A stretch of 64,000 nucleotides of DNA, taken from contig NZ_ACZP01000014.1 of assembly GCF_000176175.1 (NCBI RefSeq), forward strand, positions 1,488,001-1,552,000, in the 5' to 3' direction. Shown here in pieces: positions 16,200-25,179 of the stretch. Position 1 is the stretch's first letter; the number at the start of each line of letters is the position of its first letter. Under the pieces are notes generated by a model, which was not told the origin of the DNA, ran no database searches, and was given only the letters and a program-made list of their open reading frames with translations. A program made the position numbers and the translations under genes. The DNA comes from Vibrio furnissii CIP 102972 (GTDB lineage: Bacteria; Pseudomonadota; Gammaproteobacteria; Enterobacterales; Vibrionaceae).

Positions 16200-17438
16200 A
16201 TGATTACAGCAGAAAAAAATACCATGGCGCAGCAGGCGAAAAAGCTGATGGAGCAAGCCGACACGCTGGCTCAATTCAGCGCTGACGAGGGCGCAATCAC
16301 GCGCGCCTATCTGACGCCTCAGCATCGCGCCGCCCATGACCAGCTGGCGCAATGGATGCGTGATGCGGGCCTTGAAACCTGGCAAGACAGTGTCGGTAAT
16401 CAGTGGGGGCGTAAAGTGTCCGCCAATCCGACCCAACCGACGCTGATTCTCGGCTCTCATAGTGACACCGTCACTAATGCAGGCAAATATGACGGCAATT
16501 TAGGCGTACTGCTGGCCATCGAAACGCTTGCTCAACTGGCGGATGAAGCGTTTCCGTTTCATGTCGACGTGGTTGCGTTTGCCGATGAAGAAGGCACCCG
16601 TTTTAACACCACATTGATCGGTTCCAGCGGCGTGGCTGGATGCTTTCATCCGCAATGGCTGGACGTGAAAGATGCCGATGGCATCTCGATGGCGGATGCG
16701 ATGCGTGCGTTTGGCCTGGATCCACAACTGGCTGGCTGCGATGCACGTTTGGCGGAAGATACGCAGGCGTATCTGGAAGTGCATATTGAGCAAGGCCCAG
16801 TATTGGAAGCGGAGAACCTGCCAGTCGGCGTGGTCACCGGGATTGCTGGTGCGAAGCGCTTTCAATGCCAAGTGAAAGGCATGGCGGGCCATGCGGGCAC
16901 CGTGCCAGTAGATTTACGCCGCGATGCGTTGTGTGGCGCTGCGGAAATGATCATCGCCATCGAGAAGTTCGCGCAGCAAAATGGGATTGTTGCCACCGTT
17001 GGTAAATGTGACGTGTTGCCGGGCGCTGTCAACGTGATTCCTGGCGACACCCGTTTCACGATTGATATTCGCAGTTTGTCGCAAGCCACATTAGAACTGT
17101 GCACGGTTGATTTGTTGGCACAGCTTGCCGACATTGCCCGCAATCGCAACTTGGGGTTTGACTACCAAACCATCTACCAAGCGGAAGCGGTGTTGTGCAG
17201 TGAGAAGCTTCAGCAACAATGGGCGGATGTGGTCGAAACCGTCACCCAGATCGCGCCCCGTTTTCTACCGAGTGGTGCAGGGCATGACGGGCTGGCTATG
17301 ACCAAACTCACCGACATTGGCATGCTGTTTGTGCGCTGTGAAAAAGGGATCAGTCACCATCCGCGAGAGCAGGTGATGGAAGCTGATGTGCTGACCGCAC
17401 TCAACTGCTTTGTTGAGATGGTGAAACGCTTTCGCTAA
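16200..17438 (+). CDS. allC: Allantoate amidohydrolase (AllC/HpxK, M20 family)
   Basis: A 412-residue binuclear metal hydrolase of the AllC/hydantoinase-carbamoylase (M20) family. It hydrolyses allantoate to ureidoglycine. Metal ligands are seen in LGSHSDTV (His), GKYDGNLGVL (Asp), FADEEGTRF (Glu), LEVHIEQGPVLE (His) and GISHHPREQ (His). The dimerisation insert contains GMAGHAGTVP. AAGGAG lies just before the ATG at 16200. It is the last gene of the plus-strand operon and is followed 25 bp later by a strong terminator. Confidence 0.9.
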   Translation: MITAEKNTMAQQAKKLMEQADTLAQFSADEGAITRAYLTPQHRAAHDQLAQWMRDAGLETWQDSVGNQWGRKVSANPTQPTLILGSHSDTVTNAGKYDGNLGVLLAIETLAQLADEAFPFHVDVVAFADEEGTRFNTTLIGSSGVAGCFHPQWLDVKDADGISMADAMRAFGLDPQLAGCDARLAEDTQAYLEVHIEQGPVLEAENLPVGVVTGIAGAKRFQCQVKGMAGHAGTVPVDLRRDALCGAAEMIIAIEKFAQQNGIVATVGKCDVLPGAVNVIPGDTRFTIDIRSLSQATLELCTVDLLAQLADIARNRNLGFDYQTIYQAEAVLCSEKLQQQWADVVETVTQIAPRFLPSGAGHDGLAMTKLTDIGMLFVRCEKGISHHPREQVMEADVLTALNCFVEMVKRFR

Positions 17439-17462
17439 CCGTCATCATCGGATAATTCAACT

Positions 17463-17488
17463 GAAAGCCCGGTAATAACCGGGCTTTC
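17463..17488 (+). terminator. Terminator of the plus-strand allantoin operon
   Basis: A 10-bp perfect stem GAAAGCCCGG/CCGGGCTTTC (17463-17472, 17479-17488) with a TAATAA loop, then a pyrimidine-rich tail (TCTTTCTATTTCTC). It can also serve the convergent EF-hand gene. Confidence 0.85.
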
Positions 17489-17515
17489 TCTTTCTATTTC
17501 TCTCGCAATCCGATG

Positions 17516-17800
17516 TCATTCATCGTGGTTTGGACGCTGTGGTGGTTGATGGTTTTTCATAAACGTATCCACTTCGGTTTCGGTTAACTGCCCATCACTA
17601 TTGCTATCCATGTCGCTGAAATCACGCTGCATGGGGCCTTGCACTTCATCTTGTGTCAATACGCCATCGCCGTTGCTGTCCATATCCGAAAAGCTCGGAG
17701 GCGGTCCCATCTCCGGGCGATCGCTCGGTTGGTTTTGAGCCATGGCCGACGCCGACAACAAAGTGCAGCCCAATAAGGCAAAAAGCGAAATAGATTTCAT
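17516..17800 (-). CDS. Small secreted EF-hand protein
   Basis: A 94-residue protein with an N-terminal signal peptide (KSISLFALLGCTLLSASAMA). Two EF-hand calcium loops follow: DMDSNGDGVLTQDE and DMDSNSDGQLTETE, each with Asp at loop positions 1, 3 and 5 and Glu at 12. A Pro-rich region leads in and a hydrophilic tail ends in HQPPQRPNHDE. AAGGA precedes the ATG at 17800. It is probably a periplasmic calcium-binding protein; its partner is unknown and nothing ties it to purine metabolism. Confidence 0.85.
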   Translation of the reverse strand: MKSISLFALLGCTLLSASAMAQNQPSDRPEMGPPPSFSDMDSNGDGVLTQDEVQGPMQRDFSDMDSNSDGQLTETEVDTFMKNHQPPQRPNHDE

Positions 17801-18278
17801 GTGTTCGTCCTTCATTGATTGGAATATTGAATGTCGTTCTTATGATTGAACGCAGCATTGGAGCGATGACTGGGCAAAGGGTTCGCGACTTTACATTGCT
17901 TTACACTTCGCTTAGCCACGCATTGTGCGTGAACATTTAATGCAATAATTCTCAAAACTGATAAAGCGTAAATAAGAATGGATTCTATTTGTATTTAGTG
18001 GAAAGCCCACAAATATGCGCTAGAGTTTATATCATTCTTCAACAAAGAAGATGAGGGGCGGTGGTCACCCGGTGTGAGCAGCACGATGAATTCGTCACGC
18101 ACCCAAACGATCACGGTGCTCAGTGTGGTTGAGTCACTCTATGAAGCGGGAAAGGCACGAAATTGACACAGTTCAATCGTCTTGATGGGTGTTTTTGAGT
18201 GGCAAGCGATCACCATGCTTGAAACGAACGCAACAACGTCAACTGTCTCCATTGGCAATGGAGCGCGAGGCTAGAGTG
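17801..18278. other. Intergenic region with no recognised gene
   Basis: 478 bp between the EF-hand gene and the 56-aa membrane protein. The left part (17880-18030) is AT-rich and could hold promoters for both sides. The segment 18050-18150 is GC-richer and has inverted stretches (GGTGGTCACC near 18060-18069), which might be structured RNA. It does not match a riboswitch that I can recognise. Confidence 0.5.
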
Positions 18279-18449
18279 ATGAAAAAGACATACTCCTCTT
18301 CAGATTACAGTGAAGGCTTTCTGTTTTCCTACTTTATGCAGTTATTTCCAACCTTCATGATCATTGCGTTGGTGGTGATCGCGCTGTCCAATATGCCGGA
18401 TTTGTCTCTGGCAGCATTGATTCAACAGGTCTCCTCGGTGAGCAATTAA
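18279..18449 (+). CDS. 56-residue single-pass membrane protein, unknown
   Basis: The peptide starts KKTYSSSDYSEGFLFSYF and has one hydrophobic segment (about residues 19-38, MQLFPTFMIIALVVIALSNM), then a polar tail. I chose the ATG at 18279; a longer frame to 18189 is low in coding character. The ribosome site is weak (GAGG 9-12 bases upstream). It lies alone ahead of the bidirectional terminator shared with puuD. I do not recognise a family. Confidence 0.55.
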   Translation: MKKTYSSSDYSEGFLFSYFMQLFPTFMIIALVVIALSNMPDLSLAALIQQVSSVSN

Positions 18450-18511
18450 GTCACTATTCTGGTCACTTGATTTCTCCTTGAACCCGCCCGTGGGTTGTCC
18501 ATCAACGATAA

Positions 18512-18542
18512 AAAAGCCACTTGGTTCCTCCAGGTGGCTTTT
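18512..18542. terminator. Bidirectional terminator between small membrane protein and puuD
   Basis: Stem AAAAGCCACTTGG/CCAGGTGGCTTTT (18512-18524, 18530-18542) with one G-T pair and a short TTCCT loop. A-run before and T-run after let it act on both strands. It ends the seven-gene xdh-puuD operon 21 bp after the puuD stop. Confidence 0.85.
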
Positions 18543-18562
18543 GTTTATCTTCGTCTTTTCAA

Positions 18563-19798
18563 TTAGTTGAGTGCAGACAATGCCTGCTTAAGCTGCTGGC
18601 GTTCTTCGTCCGTCATCTGGGTTTTATTGAGAAACGGCATATCTGCGCTGTCTACGGCGCGAGCAATGATGCGTGATTTCCAGCGGTTAATGTCCTGCCA
18701 GCTATCAAATACCGCGCCACTCGGCGCTACTTTGAAGATGTCATCCGTTGGCGTGGCACTGTGACACTGGCTGCACCGTTGTTCGATGATCTGCTGCGCA
18801 ATGTGTTGATCCGCATTGAGCGACGCTGTGATCGTCGCACTGGCAGGCGCAGCATCACGCGCATTTGATTTCGCCATATGCATCTGTTCGGTCGCTTGCC
18901 AGCTAATCACGACGGCCAGAGCAAACATCGCGGCCGCACCAGAAAACATCACGAACGGTTTTTTCTCACCGGCATGTTTGAGGTTGAAGTAGTGACGAAT
19001 ATACGCACTGATCACCAGAATCAGCATCCCCACCAACCAGCTGTGCGCATGTTGATACACCATCGGGTAATGGTTGCTGATCATCAGGAAAATCACCGGC
19101 AGTGTGAAGTAGTTGTTGTGAATCGAGCGGCGTTTGCCTTCTAGTCCGGGCGCAGGATCGACCGGTTCACCCGCGGCCACCTGCGCAACCATTTTACGCT
19201 GACCCGGAATAATCTTATGGAAGACGTTATTGACCATAATGGAGCCAATTAATGCCCCCATATGGATGAACGCGCCGCGGCCGCTGAACAGGTGCGTAAA
19301 TCCATAGAAAAACAGCGCACCAAAAGCGATTAACGCGCCACTGAACAGCAGCGTGTTGCGGCCAAGCGGAGAGCGCATCGAGCCCTCATACACCACGACG
19401 CCAAGCAAAATACCGCCCACACCCACACCAACCGCTTGCAGCGAGGTGAGTTCCATCACACGTGGGTCGACCAGATACGCTTGCGCGTTGAAGTAATACA
19501 TCCAAATCAGCAATGCCGAACCCGTCAGCCAGGTCGAATAGGCTTCCCATTTAAACCAATGCAGTTTCTCCGGCATTTTTTCCGGGCCAACCTGATATTT
19601 GGCCACTTCATAGAAACCGCCACCATGTACAGCCCAAAGATCGCCTTTAATACCTTTGTCTTTTTTCCATTGCGGCGGGGTTTCTAAGCTGTTGTCCAGC
19701 CACGTGAAATAGAAGCTCGCACCAATCCATGCGATGCCACAAATTACATGAAACCATTTGATGAATAACGCAAACCATTCGTAGAGTTGTGGCCACAT
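18563..19798 (-). CDS. puuD: Membrane urate oxidase PuuD with C-terminal cytochrome c domain
   Basis: PuuD oxidises urate to 5-hydroxyisourate and passes electrons to the respiratory chain instead of making peroxide. This 411-residue protein has the PuuD entry (FIKWFHVICGIAWIGASFYF, then TWLDNSLETP), about eight membrane segments, and conserved His residues such as GFTHLFSGRGAFIHMGALIG. The last 85 residues form a c-type cytochrome module with the heme site CSQCH (QRCSQCHSATP) and a distal Met candidate (DSADMPFLNK). It is the last gene of the operon. Its start overlaps the end of guaD by 55 bp, an unusually long overlap. Confidence 0.93.
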   Translation of the reverse strand: MWPQLYEWFALFIKWFHVICGIAWIGASFYFTWLDNSLETPPQWKKDKGIKGDLWAVHGGGFYEVAKYQVGPEKMPEKLHWFKWEAYSTWLTGSALLIWMYYFNAQAYLVDPRVMELTSLQAVGVGVGGILLGVVVYEGSMRSPLGRNTLLFSGALIAFGALFFYGFTHLFSGRGAFIHMGALIGSIMVNNVFHKIIPGQRKMVAQVAAGEPVDPAPGLEGKRRSIHNNYFTLPVIFLMISNHYPMVYQHAHSWLVGMLILVISAYIRHYFNLKHAGEKKPFVMFSGAAAMFALAVVISWQATEQMHMAKSNARDAAPASATITASLNADQHIAQQIIEQRCSQCHSATPTDDIFKVAPSGAVFDSWQDINRWKSRIIARAVDSADMPFLNKTQMTDEERQQLKQALSALN

Positions 19799-21126
19799 AA
19801 CACCATATCCTTTTGATAGACTAATTTTCCATGAACGTAAGTTCTCTCGATCACTCGCTCATCGCCAAGGGTGATCAGGGCGAAAAGCTGCTCAGACAAA
19901 TCCTGACAACGCAATGTGCGCTGTTTGAGCATTGGAAATGCAGTGAGATCGAGTTCGATGAAGTCGGCTTCAGTGCCGATGTTAAAATTCCCAATCAGGT
20001 GATCGAGTCCCATTGACGCGGCGGCGCCTTGCGTGCAGAGGTAGAGCGATTCAAACGCATCGAGGCTGACGCCTTGCAATTGACAGATTTTGTAGGCATC
20101 TGCCTGATTGCGCAGCAGGCTCAAACTGGTGCCGCCCCCCACATCGCTGGCAATCGACACCGGAATCCCGGCGTCTTTCGCTTTGTCATACGGAAACAGG
20201 CCGCTGCCGAGAAAGAGGTTGGAAGACGGGCAGAAGGCGATGGACGCACCGCTACTGGCCAGCGTTTGTTGTTCACGCTCGCTCAGATGAATCGCATGGC
20301 CGAACAGCGCACGGTCGCGCACCAGATGATTGCGTTCATACACCCCCAAATAATCATCATCGTGCGGATAGAGCTCTTTCACCCACGCCACTTCGTTGAT
20401 GTTTTCGCTCAAGTGAGTCTGAATGAAGGTATCCGGATGCTCATCGGCCAACTGTCCGGCTTTTGCCAACTGTTGCGGCGTGCTGGTTGGCGCAAACCGC
20501 GGCGTAATTGCGTACAGGGCACGGCCTTGATTGTGCCAGCGTTCGATCAGCGCTTTGCTGTCGCGATACGACGATTCAGGCGTGTCTTGCAGTGCGTCAG
20601 GACAGAAGCGATCCATCATCACTTTGCCGCAAACCATGCGCGCGTCGTATTGCTCGGCCGCTTCAAAAAAGGCGTCCACCGACTGTGGATGCACCGTTGC
20701 GTAAACGCTCGCCGTGGTCGTCCCATGCGCAAACAATTGTTGCAGGAAAAATTGCGCCTGAACTTTTGCGTAGTCGTAGTTGGAAAAGCGCAGTTCAGTC
20801 GGGAACGTGTAAGTGTTGAGCCAGTCGAGCAATTGTTTGCCGTAGCTGGCGATGATTTCGACTTGCGGAAAATGCACGTGCGAATCAATCATGCCGGGAA
20901 TCAACAACCCGCGGTGCTGGATCACGTTGCCCTGGATCAGCAACGCTTTATTGGCCGACACCGAGAAGAACGCTTTCGCATCACCCACATGCTGTATACG
21001 ACCATGTTCAATGACTAAAACACCGTCGTTCCAGTATTCATAATTGTCCTTTGGTGACAATGTCACTTTAGGGAAGTGCAAAATGCTTCCCCGGTGAACT
21101 TGCCATGCTGAATTGTCTTTCACCAT
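19744..21126 (-). CDS. guaD: Guanine deaminase GuaD
   Basis: A 460-residue amidohydrolase that deaminates guanine to xanthine. The zinc ligands are in GMIDSHVHFPQ (HxH), QTHLSENINEV (His) and GHAIHLSE (His), with Asp in IASDVGGGTSLS; these motifs define bacterial and eukaryotic guanine deaminases. The ATG at 21126 lies 2 bp past the hiuH stop region; the longer frame to 21198 overlaps hiuH. The C-terminus carries a short extension (about 15 residues after VYQKDMV) that overlaps puuD. It feeds xanthine into XdhAB. Confidence 0.93.
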   Translation of the reverse strand: MVKDNSAWQVHRGSILHFPKVTLSPKDNYEYWNDGVLVIEHGRIQHVGDAKAFFSVSANKALLIQGNVIQHRGLLIPGMIDSHVHFPQVEIIASYGKQLLDWLNTYTFPTELRFSNYDYAKVQAQFFLQQLFAHGTTTASVYATVHPQSVDAFFEAAEQYDARMVCGKVMMDRFCPDALQDTPESSYRDSKALIERWHNQGRALYAITPRFAPTSTPQQLAKAGQLADEHPDTFIQTHLSENINEVAWVKELYPHDDDYLGVYERNHLVRDRALFGHAIHLSEREQQTLASSGASIAFCPSSNLFLGSGLFPYDKAKDAGIPVSIASDVGGGTSLSLLRNQADAYKICQLQGVSLDAFESLYLCTQGAAASMGLDHLIGNFNIGTEADFIELDLTAFPMLKQRTLRCQDLSEQLFALITLGDERVIERTYVHGKLVYQKDMVLCGHNSTNGLRYSSNGFM

Positions 21127-21127
21127 A

Positions 21128-21451
21128 TTAACTGCCTCGGTAACTCGAGTAGGAATAAGGCGAGAGCAGCAATGGAATGTGATAGTTGCGCATTTCACTC
21201 ACCGTGAAATGCACGTCGATCATTGGGAAAAATGCCTGTCCAAATTGCGCCTCACAGTAGGGTTGCACTAAAAATCGTAGCGTGTAGTTGTGCGTATCGA
21301 GTGCGACCTCGGTAAATTTGACTCGGCCATCTTGGTCGGTTTGTGCTTCAGCAAGGCACTCAAAACTGCCCAAGCGAAACAGCTTGACGGTAATATCTGC
21401 GGCCGGGCGGCCATTGGCGGTGTCGAGTACATGACAACTTAATTGATTCAT
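21128..21451 (-). CDS. hiuH: 5-Hydroxyisourate hydrolase (transthyretin-like, HiuH)
   Basis: A 107-residue protein that opens 5-hydroxyisourate to OHCU. It starts NQLSCHVLDTANGRPAADI with catalytic His7, and ends in YSSYRGS, the YRGS C-terminal signature that separates the hydrolase from transthyretin. It overlaps uraD by 4 bp and is followed at once by guaD. There is no signal peptide. Confidence 0.95.
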   Translation of the reverse strand: MNQLSCHVLDTANGRPAADITVKLFRLGSFECLAEAQTDQDGRVKFTEVALDTHNYTLRFLVQPYCEAQFGQAFFPMIDVHFTVSEMRNYHIPLLLSPYSYSSYRGS

Positions 21452-21939
21452 AGGTACGCTTCCATTCTGATATGACTGATTTTTTGTTGTTCAATTGCAG
21501 CTTGTTGCAGCTCTTGTTGGTATGTTCGGTGAATACGTGCCTTGAGCAGGCCCAGCATGTCGTCGGCACTTTTGTTGGTGGCGCAGACAATGAAAATAAA
21601 GCCAAACTTTGCGCGGTATTGTTGATTCAACGCCAGCAGTTCTTGCAGCGTTTCATTGGACGCCAGTTGAACCAGACCTTGTTCCTTGGCACTCAGCGCT
21701 TTACCCTGCGCGTATTTCTTCTCAAGACTGGCCATGTCACCGATCATCGGGTGTCCGGCAAAGGCTTCCAGCCAATCGGCTTCTTCAAGCTGGGCAAACG
21801 CGGCATCTGCGGCATCGTTCAATGCTGCGGCCGACGCAAACGGCATCGCCGCCTGCATAAGTTGTTGCCAACGTCTGCTGGTACAAATTTGTGCCAGCTG
21901 TTCTTCACTCAAATCGAGTTGATTCAGGGTGGAGTTCAT
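21448..21939 (-). CDS. uraD: OHCU decarboxylase UraD
   Basis: A 163-residue protein that decarboxylates OHCU to S-allantoin. The signature AFAGHPMIGD holds the catalytic His; SNETLQELLALNQQYRAKFG and FIFIVCATNKSADDML follow, as in UraD/HpxT. The ATG at 21939 overlaps the xdhC stop (4 bp, ATGA type) and has AAGGAAA upstream; the longer frame would run inside xdhC. It is placed directly before hiuH, so the two steps after PuuD are co-expressed. Confidence 0.95.
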   Translation of the reverse strand: MNSTLNQLDLSEEQLAQICTSRRWQQLMQAAMPFASAAALNDAADAAFAQLEEADWLEAFAGHPMIGDMASLEKKYAQGKALSAKEQGLVQLASNETLQELLALNQQYRAKFGFIFIVCATNKSADDMLGLLKARIHRTYQQELQQAAIEQQKISHIRMEAYL

Positions 21940-22817
21940 TCGTGCGTTTCCTTGAGTGATTTGCGCGCTTGGTTGGCTTGCTGCCACTGCGCATCACCAT
22001 TTGATGGCGCTGGTGTTTGATGAGCGAACAGGCCAATCAATTGCGCCGCGACAGACACCGCCACTTGCATTGGTAACTTTCCTTGTACATCTGGGAGGCC
22101 GATTGGGCAGGTCAGGGCATCAATCCATGCCGGATTGCTCAGCTGTTCTTTGAGACGAAACTCAAACCGTTGACGCTTGCCTTGCGAACCAATTAAACCC
22201 ACAAACGCAAAGCGCCGTGCTTCTAGCGCAGACAGCGTTAATTCGAAATCCAACGCGTGATCTTGGGTCATGATGATGAGATAGGCGTTATCGTTCAGGC
22301 TGGTCATCGCCTGACGCGGGTCGTCGCAATGGTGTGTTTCGACGCCAAGTTGAGCGAGCGGCGTGAGCCACTCAGCACGGTTATCCACCACTTTTACGTG
22401 ACACGGTAACTCAGAAAGCACGCGCGTCAACGCCTGACACACGTGGCCTGCACCGAAGATGACCACCTGCGGCGTTTGCGTTTGAAAGTACTCAAACATC
22501 ACTTGTACCGCACCACCACAACATTGCCCCAAATCCGCCGCGAGAGAAAAGCGTTCAATCGTGACGTCGCTGTGCTTGGCTTTGAGATGTTCACGCGCTA
22601 GCGCAATGACTTGATACTCCAGATTGCCACCGCCTAGCGTGTCAAACTGCGCCGTCTCTGTGATCACCATCTTGGCACCGCTGGTACGAGGCACGGAACC
22701 AACATAAGCGACAACCGTTGCGATGCAGTACGCTTCGCCGCGCTGTTCGAGTTGCTGACACGCCGCGAGCCAATTGAGGCCCGGACTTGCCAGAAAGGCG
22801 TTATGAGAGAATGACAT
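21936..22817 (-). CDS. xdhC: Xanthine dehydrogenase accessory protein XdhC
   Basis: A 293-residue chaperone that binds molybdenum cofactor and inserts the sulfurated form into XdhB. N-terminal XdhC_CoxI features include VVAYVGSVPRTSGAKMV and LGGGNLEYQV, followed by QCCGGAVQVMFEYF. The C-terminal Rossmann part has VVIFGAGHVCQALTRVL and RFAFVGLIGSQGKRQRF. It overlaps xdhB by 17 bp upstream and uraD by 4 bp downstream. Confidence 0.93.
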   Translation of the reverse strand: MSFSHNAFLASPGLNWLAACQQLEQRGEAYCIATVVAYVGSVPRTSGAKMVITETAQFDTLGGGNLEYQVIALAREHLKAKHSDVTIERFSLAADLGQCCGGAVQVMFEYFQTQTPQVVIFGAGHVCQALTRVLSELPCHVKVVDNRAEWLTPLAQLGVETHHCDDPRQAMTSLNDNAYLIIMTQDHALDFELTLSALEARRFAFVGLIGSQGKRQRFEFRLKEQLSNPAWIDALTCPIGLPDVQGKLPMQVAVSVAAQLIGLFAHQTPAPSNGDAQWQQANQARKSLKETHE

Positions 22818-25179
22818 CGGCGTTCTCCTTCACTGGATGGCTTTCAAGCAACTGCTGTTGATGCTCACAGGCGCTCAAAATCATTTCGCCTGTTGCCGGC
22901 GCATGCAGGTGCGGCGCGCAGCGATGCTCAGAAATGGACGCCACTGCGTCATAAATAGCGCACCAGACGCTGATCGCATGCATGAACGGGGGCTCACCAA
23001 CAGCTTTTGAGCGATAAATGCTGTGCTCCGGATTGGCTTTGTCATACAGCGCAATCTGCATCTGTTTTGGGTAATCACCAATGGTCGGAATTTTGTAATT
23101 CATCGGACTGTTGCTGAGCAGGCGACCGTCTTTGGCCCACACCAATTCTTCGGTCGTCAGCCAACCCAATCCCTGAATAAACGCGCCTTCGATCTGGCCG
23201 CGGTCAATCGCCGGGTTAAGGCTGCTGCCCACATCATGCAGAATGTCCACGCGATCCACGCGCAATTCGCCCGTCAACGTATCAATGGTGACTTCTGAGC
23301 AAGAGGCGCCGAGCGAGAAGTAGAAGAACGGGCGACCCGTCGCGGTGGCACGGTCGTAACCGATTTTTGGTGTTTGATAAAAGCCACTGGCCGAGAGCGA
23401 CACGCGATGCATGTAGGCTTGTTGCACCAGTTCCGCCCAAGAAACAGGGTTCGCGGCACCCACCAAAGTGTCGTTGACGATATCCAGGTCATCGCAGTGA
23501 TAATGTTCGCAAGCAAACGCCAGTAAACGTTCCTTGATGGTCATGACCGCATTGTGAGCTGCCATCCCATTGAGATCGGCGCCTGATGAGGCGGCGGTCG
23601 GTGAGGTGTTTGGCACTTTGTCGGTGCGTGTTGATGTTACGAGGACTTTATCAAGCGAAATCCCCATCGACTGCGCCACAATCTGCTGAACCTTGGTGTG
23701 CAGACCTTGGCCCATTTCCGTCCCGCCGTGCGAGACCTGCAATGTGCCATCAGTGTAGATGTGAATCAGCGCACCCGCTTGGTTGAGGTGCGTGGCGGTA
23801 AACGCGATGCCGAACTTGATGGGGGTGAGCGCCAGACCTTTTTTCAGCACCGGATTGCGCTTGTTCCACTGTTCGATTTCCAAGCGGCGCGTGCGGTAGT
23901 CTGCGTCAGCTTCTAACTGCTCGATGATGCCGCGCATCTCGTCATACTGTTCCACTTCCATCCCGTATGGCGTGATGTTTTTGCCCGCGCGATACAGGTT
24001 GTTCAGGCGCACATCCAGTGCATCGAGTCCGGTGGCTAGCGCCAGTTCCTGCATCGCTTTTTCAATCACGATCATGCCTTGTGGACCACCAAAGCCTCGA
24101 AACGCGGTGTGAGAGACCATATCGGTTTTGAGACGATTGCCAACCACCGTGGCCTTGCCGAGGGAATAGGCATTGTCGGCATGGAACATCGCGCGATCGA
24201 CAATGGCATCCGAAAGATCCGGCGAGTGACCGCAGATGCCGTTCACTTCAACACTGGCGGCTTGGATCACACCTTGTTGGTCCGCCGCAAGTTGATAGCG
24301 GTTATAGAAGGGGTGGCGTTTACCCGTTGCTGTCATGTCCACGGCGCGTGGCAAACGCATTTTTACCGCACGTTTGGTGTGAAACGCACCCAGCGCCGCC
24401 ATACATGCCCATTGCGCAGCCTGACTCTCTTTACCGCCAAATCCGCCGCCCATGCGGCGCATATCGACGGTGACTCGGTTAAAATCAACCGCCAGCACTT
24501 CGGCAACCAGCTTTTGGACTTCCGACGGGTTTTGGGTTGAAGAGCGCAGAAAGATGCCGCCATCTTCAGTGAGTTCAGCAAGGCTCGCTTGGCCTTCCAG
24601 ATAAAAGTGCTCCTGACCGCCCACATGTAGGTCACCATCAAGATGAATGTCGGCTTGGTCGAACAGCGTCGTGTCGGGATTCGGGCCCATTTGATGGCGA
24701 GCCAGTAAAGGTTCGTGAAGACTCGCTTCGGCATAACTCAGGGTGACATTGTCACTTTTTGTATATTCAACGTTGGCCAGACGAGCCGCTTTCCAGGCCT
24801 GTTCATGACTGGTCGCCAGCACCAAAGCGATGGGTTGACCGAAATAGCGAATCTCGCCGTTCAGCATCAGCAACGGGTCACCTTTAAAGATGGTTCCGAT
24901 GTCTTTTTCGCCCGGAATATCGTCCGCCGTCAGCACTCGAACGACACCGTCGGCCTGACTGACAGCGCTCAGATCCACCGAGCTGACTTGGCCCTTAGCA
25001 ATCGCGCTGGTGACAACGGCTGCGTGTAAACAACCGCGCGGCGTTGCGTAGTCATCTAAAAACTGCGCTTCACCACTGACTTGTTTTTCGGCACTTTCGT
25101 GCTGGTGAGAACGCCCAACCACCTGGAACGCGGTGTGCGGCTGCGTGTGTGAGGATTCAATCGACGTTAATTTACGCAT
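22801..25179 (-). CDS. xdhB: Xanthine dehydrogenase molybdopterin subunit XdhB
   Basis: A 792-residue large subunit that hydroxylates hypoxanthine/xanthine to urate at the Mo centre. Cofactor motifs are MGGGFGGKESQAAQ, TAFRGFGGPQGM and GTEMGQGLHTKV; the catalytic Glu is in AVGEPPFMHA near the C-terminus. The order after GEAQFLDDYATPRGCLH is typical of bacterial XdhB. The ATG at 25179 lies 8 bp inside the xdhA end; a longer frame to 25200 has no advantage. It forms an (alpha-beta)2 enzyme with XdhA. Confidence 0.95.
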   Translation of the reverse strand: MRKLTSIESSHTQPHTAFQVVGRSHQHESAEKQVSGEAQFLDDYATPRGCLHAAVVTSAIAKGQVSSVDLSAVSQADGVVRVLTADDIPGEKDIGTIFKGDPLLMLNGEIRYFGQPIALVLATSHEQAWKAARLANVEYTKSDNVTLSYAEASLHEPLLARHQMGPNPDTTLFDQADIHLDGDLHVGGQEHFYLEGQASLAELTEDGGIFLRSSTQNPSEVQKLVAEVLAVDFNRVTVDMRRMGGGFGGKESQAAQWACMAALGAFHTKRAVKMRLPRAVDMTATGKRHPFYNRYQLAADQQGVIQAASVEVNGICGHSPDLSDAIVDRAMFHADNAYSLGKATVVGNRLKTDMVSHTAFRGFGGPQGMIVIEKAMQELALATGLDALDVRLNNLYRAGKNITPYGMEVEQYDEMRGIIEQLEADADYRTRRLEIEQWNKRNPVLKKGLALTPIKFGIAFTATHLNQAGALIHIYTDGTLQVSHGGTEMGQGLHTKVQQIVAQSMGISLDKVLVTSTRTDKVPNTSPTAASSGADLNGMAAHNAVMTIKERLLAFACEHYHCDDLDIVNDTLVGAANPVSWAELVQQAYMHRVSLSASGFYQTPKIGYDRATATGRPFFYFSLGASCSEVTIDTLTGELRVDRVDILHDVGSSLNPAIDRGQIEGAFIQGLGWLTTEELVWAKDGRLLSNSPMNYKIPTIGDYPKQMQIALYDKANPEHSIYRSKAVGEPPFMHAISVWCAIYDAVASISEHRCAPHLHAPATGEMILSACEHQQQLLESHPVKENADVILS

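Noticed and set aside
18050-18150. Possible c-di-GMP or Mn riboswitch before the 56-aa membrane protein
   Set aside because: The conserved core sequences of these riboswitches are not present; reported only as an unexplained, structured-looking segment.
20990-21000. A GTATAC core like that of the GntR operator inside guaD
   Set aside because: The arms do not match TTGTATACAA and the position is deep in coding sequence.
20029-21018. A 329-codon open frame on the plus strand
   Set aside because: It lies fully antisense to guaD, whose zinc motifs and length are clear. It has no ribosome site and its composition (many Arg, Cys, His) is that of a shadow frame.
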